Assembly (NCBI GenBank): GCA_038886595.1
Contig: JAWALV010000010.1
Location: forward strand, 1-16,001
DNA: 16,001 bases
Source of the DNA: CAKZRD01 sp038886595
GTDB taxonomy: Archaea; Nanobdellota; Nanobdellia; Pacearchaeales; GW2011-AR1
Reading direction: 5' to 3'
Positions 13,481 through 16,001 of this stretch are shown here, piece after piece. Position 1 is the first letter of the stretch, and each line of letters opens with the position of its first letter. The translations under genes were made by a program, and so were the position numbers. The notes below the pieces were generated by a model. That model did no database searches. It saw only the letters and a program-made list of their open reading frames with translations, and was not told where the DNA came from.

Positions 13481-13858
13481 ATGTCAGAACAAAAAAGTAA
13501 GATAAGAATAATAGAAGAATATGAAATTCCATATATTGGCAATGCGAAACTAGTTGAAACTACTATTTATGATAATTTTGCTAAAAGAGAATATAATAAT
13601 TACTCTTTATATATAAATGATAAGCAGAGTGATTTGATAAAAGGTAGCAAGAATAAAGAAGATGCAATTAGAAAGCTAAGTGAAGGCCTTATTTTACATC
13701 TATTAAAGAAAAAAAAAGAATTATTAGATGAAACTAATAAAGTTTCTAATCTATTAGATAATATTTTTTTATTGACAAGAGATTTAAATATGCCTTATAA
13801 TTGGGTTAATCATTATTCAAAAAGTCAAGATCTAACTAAATTCGGTGAAAAACAATAA
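13481..13858 (+). CDS. Uncharacterized 125-aa protein inside the ribosomal stalk operon
   Basis: A 125-aa protein of no recognised family, placed between L10 and L12. It opens with IRIIEEYEIPYIGNAKLVET and YDNFAKREYNNYSLYIND, alternating strands that suggest a small beta-rich N-terminal domain. A long helix follows (DAIRKLSEGLILHLLKKKKE, LLDETNKVSNLLDNIFLL), then a short tail with MPYNWVNHYSK. No Cys, no signal peptide. The ATG at 13481 is preceded by AAGGAG with good spacing, and L12 starts one base after its stop, so it is embedded in the operon and surely expressed with it. Its place suggests a ribosome or stalk role, possibly compensating for the short L10; this is inference. Confidence 0.75.
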   Translation: MSEQKSKIRIIEEYEIPYIGNAKLVETTIYDNFAKREYNNYSLYINDKQSDLIKGSKNKEDAIRKLSEGLILHLLKKKKELLDETNKVSNLLDNIFLLTRDLNMPYNWVNHYSKSQDLTKFGEKQ

Positions 13859-13859
13859 A

Positions 13860-14144
13860 ATGGAATACATTTATGCAGCTCTTTTGTTGCATCGCCTTGG
13901 AAAGCCAATAAATGAAGAGAACTTAACGAAAGTTCTTAACTCTGTTGGAGCAAGTGTTGACGAAGGAAAAGTTAAAATTCTTGTTGCTTCTTTGAGCGGC
14001 TTGAATATAGATGAGCAACTTGCTAATGCAAATTTAATGACAGCAGCTCCAAACCAAGCAAATGCAACAGAAGTACAAAAAGAAGAAAAGAAAGAAGAAC
14101 CAAAAGCAGAAGCGGCAGAAGGTTTAGCATCTTTATTTGGTTAA
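13860..14144 (+). CDS. rpl12: Ribosomal stalk protein L12 (P1)
   Basis: A 94-aa acidic stalk protein that recruits translation GTPases. The N-terminal dimerization and L10-binding domain reads MEYIYAALLLHRLGKPINEE and GASVDEGKVKILVASL. An Ala-rich, then Lys/Glu-rich flexible hinge follows (QKEEKKEEPKAEAAEG), and it ends GLASLFG, the hydrophobic tail that binds elongation factors. The length is slightly below the archaeal norm of about 100. The ATG at 13860, one base after the previous stop, is chosen because the protein then starts exactly like its relatives; the upstream GTG at 13845 adds only MKNNK. Last gene of the operon. Confidence 0.95.
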   Translation: MEYIYAALLLHRLGKPINEENLTKVLNSVGASVDEGKVKILVASLSGLNIDEQLANANLMTAAPNQANATEVQKEEKKEEPKAEAAEGLASLFG

Positions 14145-14150
14145 TTTTTT
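14145..14150 (+). terminator. T-run terminator after L12
   Basis: TTTTTT immediately follows the L12 stop codon, consistent with the T-rich terminators of archaeal RNA polymerase. In a genome this AT-rich such runs are common, so support is modest. Confidence 0.3.
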
Positions 14151-14236
14151 AAATAAACCTTAAAGAATGTTTTCTGTTGCTTCACTTAATTTTTAATTTA
14201 TCTTTAGAATATAAAAGTTCTAATCTTTTATAAATT

Positions 14237-14250
14237 AAAAACTAGTTTTT
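14237..14250. terminator. Palindrome between the convergent L12 and S2 genes
   Basis: AAAAACTAGTTTTT is a perfect 14-bp palindrome followed by A6, lying between two converging operons. It could terminate transcription from both directions. Chance is possible given the base composition. Confidence 0.3.
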
Positions 14251-14269
14251 AAAAAATACTTGGCCTAAA

Positions 14270-15016
14270 TTATACTCCCTCTTCAGCACCAACTTCTTCT
14301 TCTGTGATTTTTTTGAATCTTTCTTCTAAACTTTTTTCTTCTTCTTTTAATTTTTCTTCTTTTTTCTTCTTCTTTTTAGGTTCTTCTAAAATAAGTTTTT
14401 CACCAACAAAATCTTCTAAAGTTGGAATACTTTTCTTTATCCCATGAAAATTCATATACTCTCTAGCCAAAATCCAAAAAAATAAACCTAAAGACTTGTT
14501 ACTATGATTATTACCGATAATAACAAAATCTATATTTGAAGTGTTATTGTTTGTGTTACAAATCCCTACTATTGGAACTTTTATCCTTATTGCATCATTT
14601 AAAGCATTTTTATCTAACCAAGGATCACAAACAAATACCATTTTTGGTTCAATAAAATTGCTTAAAGAAATATTTGTTAAAATCCCTGCTGGATATTTTT
14701 TTGTGAAACTTCTTACACCAGTTAATTCAGAGAACATAGTTGCTGCTCTCCAACCTGCTTCCCTTTTACAACAAATTATCCATTCATTCGGTTTAAAATT
14801 TTTTATGAAATCAATAGCAACTTTCAATTTTTTATCTATAATTAAAGTATTTAAAATTGCTAGACCATCCGCTCTTCTTCTGTAAACGTATTTTTTCATC
14901 GTAGGAGTTACTGCTCTGGTTCCTAAATAGGATGCTGTTTTTACATAGTCTTCTATTTGTGTTAGAATAGTTTCTTCTTTCTGTTCTTTTTTTTCTTCTA
15001 TTTTTTTGGTTGACAT
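14270..15016 (-). CDS. rps2: Small-subunit ribosomal protein S2
   Basis: A 248-aa 30S protein of archaeal S2 type, located at the head-body junction of the subunit. Core signatures are YLGTRAVTPTMKKYVYRRR, GLAILNT (residues about 51-57), KREAGWRAATMFSELTG, FVCDPWLDKNALNDA and VPIVGICNTNN. The lone S2 domain is complete. The N-terminus has a short Lys/Glu tail and the C-terminus a longer highly charged one (KKKKKKEEKLKEEEKSLEER) of about 45 residues. A TATA-like box lies 33-44 bp upstream, giving a leader of about a dozen bases. The enolase gene ends 57 bp upstream on the same strand. Confidence 0.95.
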   Translation of the reverse strand: MSTKKIEEKKEQKEETILTQIEDYVKTASYLGTRAVTPTMKKYVYRRRADGLAILNTLIIDKKLKVAIDFIKNFKPNEWIICCKREAGWRAATMFSELTGVRSFTKKYPAGILTNISLSNFIEPKMVFVCDPWLDKNALNDAIRIKVPIVGICNTNNNTSNIDFVIIGNNHSNKSLGLFFWILAREYMNFHGIKKSIPTLEDFVGEKLILEEPKKKKKKEEKLKEEEKSLEERFKKITEEEVGAEEGV

Positions 15017-15048
15017 TTTTATACTTATTAAAAAGAATAGAAAAAGTG

Positions 15049-15060
15049 CTTTTTTAAATC
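15049..15060 (-). promoter_or_regulatory. Probable TATA box of S2
   Basis: On the minus strand this reads GATTTAAAAAAG, centred about 38 bp before the S2 start codon. Transcription would then begin around 15028 with a short leader. Read-through from enolase is an alternative. Confidence 0.35.
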
Positions 15061-15073
15061 TTATGAAATTTTT

Positions 15074-16001
15074 TTAAGATATTTTTCTTTGTATATTGAT
15101 TAATCTTTTTAATTTTATTAATCTTTCTTTTCCCAAGATTCCTGTTTTTATATAATCTGCCCCAAAACCAACAGAATAATCGGATAGAATATTATCGACT
15201 GTTTCGCCAGACCTGTGGGAAAATATAATTTTTATTCCATGTTTTTTACAAAAATCACAAACTTTTTTTACTTCAACTAAAGAACCTATTTGGTTAGGTT
15301 TTATGATTACAGCATTTATTGCTTTCAGTTGATAAGCTTTTTTTATTCTTTCCAATTTTGTGGTTGTTAAATCATCTCCTACTATTAAACAATCTCTTTT
15401 ATTTTTTTCGACAAAATAAAATAAGTTTTTAAAAGAAAGAAAATCTTCTTCATAAAAAGGATCTTCAATATAAAATAAATCAAAATCAATTATTAAGTCT
15501 TGTATATACTCTAATTGTTCTTCCCTTGTTCTAAGAAATTTTTTATTTTTATAGTCGTAATTTTTTCCGTCAAAAAAACTAGAAGCAGCAATATCTACTC
15601 CAATATTTAGGTCAAATTTTTTTGCAACATCTCTCATTATTTCTAAGACTTCGTTATTAGAAAGAGAACTTATTATCGCATTTTCATCATTTGTTCTTAT
15701 AAAAAATTTTTTTTCCTTCCAGCGAATTTTTCCTTTAGATTCATAATAAGCTAGAATATTTTTCGTTATTGCTTTATTAATATTATTTTCTTTAGCTATA
15801 AATAAAAATTCTTGAAAATCTGGTTTTTTTTTGTGTATTCTTGTATGTACTCCTCCACCTATTGCATTACCTATTGGTAGAGGTATTTTTGGTTTTTCTC
15901 CTTTTTTTAAAATAAATTCATAAGGTTCTAAATTTTTTTCTTTTGCAGCTGCTTTTAATAGAGCACCTTCTATAGCATACCATACATTTCCTCCAAGAAA
16001 T
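15074..16001 (-). CDS. eno: Enolase-family protein, C-terminal 308 residues (N-terminus beyond the window)
   Basis: Enolase interconverts 2-phosphoglycerate and phosphoenolpyruvate. The frame is open from the window edge to the TAA at 15074, and roughly 100 N-terminal residues should lie outside. Visible motifs are GGNVWYAIEGALLKAAA, PIGNAIGGGVHT, DFQEFLFIA, the first metal Asp in GVDIAASSFF, YIEDPF, VGDDLTTT, the catalytic base in IIKPNQIG, SHRSGET, and IKTG. These match the TIM-barrel core. Two loops differ from ordinary enolase: the GDEGG loop reads RTNDENAI, and the helix that should supply the Glu equivalent to yeast Glu168 has Lys (INKAITK) by my alignment. It could be an active divergent enolase or a paralogue. 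It precedes S2 by 57 bp. Confidence 0.85.
   Translation of the reverse strand, partial: FLGGNVWYAIEGALLKAAAKEKNLEPYEFILKKGEKPKIPLPIGNAIGGGVHTRIHKKKPDFQEFLFIAKENNINKAITKNILAYYESKGKIRWKEKKFFIRTNDENAIISSLSNNEVLEIMRDVAKKFDLNIGVDIAASSFFDGKNYDYKNKKFLRTREEQLEYIQDLIIDFDLFYIEDPFYEEDFLSFKNLFYFVEKNKRDCLIVGDDLTTTKLERIKKAYQLKAINAVIIKPNQIGSLVEVKKVCDFCKKHGIKIIFSHRSGETVDNILSDYSVGFGADYIKTGILGKERLIKLKRLINIQRKIS

Noticed and set aside
14541..14885. Plus-strand open frame opposite S2
   Set aside because: Antisense shadow of a well-conserved ribosomal protein; its translation is hydrophobic and matches nothing.
1..16001. CRISPR arrays, insertion sequences or long direct repeats
   Set aside because: None seen: no regularly spaced repeats, transposase motifs or terminal inverted repeats.

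Overview
The window comes from a very AT-rich, compact archaeal genome, most likely a DPANN-type archaeon of the Pacearchaeota/Woesearchaeota kind. This is inferred from gene content and style; I could not run a phylogeny. The archaeal diagnosis itself is firm. There is a group II chaperonin (thermosome), eIF5A with a hypusination loop, ribosomal proteins L40e, L1, L10/P0, L12/P1 and S2 of archaeal type, an archaeal ThrRS with its own editing domain, and a Taw1-type wyosine radical SAM enzyme. TATA-like boxes sit about 25 bp upstream of many start codons, so leaderless transcription appears to be the norm.

Layout. (a) 1-511, minus strand: a small NTP pyrophosphohydrolase followed by the N-terminus of alaS, which runs off the window. 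(b) 512-856: AT-rich spacer with a promoter. (c) 857-2765, plus strand: a tightly overlapped accessory cassette made of a 56-aa peptide ending in a two-cysteine tail, a radical SAM/SPASM-like enzyme, a class I methyltransferase, and a Cys-rich SPASM-tail fragment with no start codon. This looks like a RiPP (ribosomally made, post-translationally modified peptide) locus and is the best candidate here for an undescribed system. (d) 2762-3319: overlapping gene remnants, a HExxH metallopeptidase fragment and an orphan coding-like stretch. (e) 3370-4045, minus strand: a HIT hydrolase and a MazG-type pyrophosphatase. (f) 4098-4162: a tRNA-Gly-like remnant without a 3' half.

(g) 4202-6510: thrS and a GNAT acetyltransferase overlapping by ATGA. 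(h) 6545-8140: thermosome. (i) 8178-11184: an operon of eIF5A, L40e (54 codons), site-2 protease and Taw1, with abutting or ATGA-overlapping joins. (j) 11174-11733, minus strand: two coupled uncharacterized genes. (k) 11816-14144: the ribosomal stalk operon, with a structured 5' leader, L1, L10, an unknown 125-aa protein and L12. (l) 14270-16001, minus strand: S2 and enolase, truncated by the window edge.

Most genes serve translation: aminoacylation, tRNA modification, ribosomal stalk and small subunit, elongation factor. Protein folding and nucleotide housekeeping are also represented. Points that stand out are the peptide/radical-SAM/methyltransferase cassette, the foldable leader before L1 in a window of otherwise leaderless genes, the short L10 spine followed by an unknown gene, a bacterial-looking AlaRS N-terminus, and an enolase whose catalytic loops look altered.
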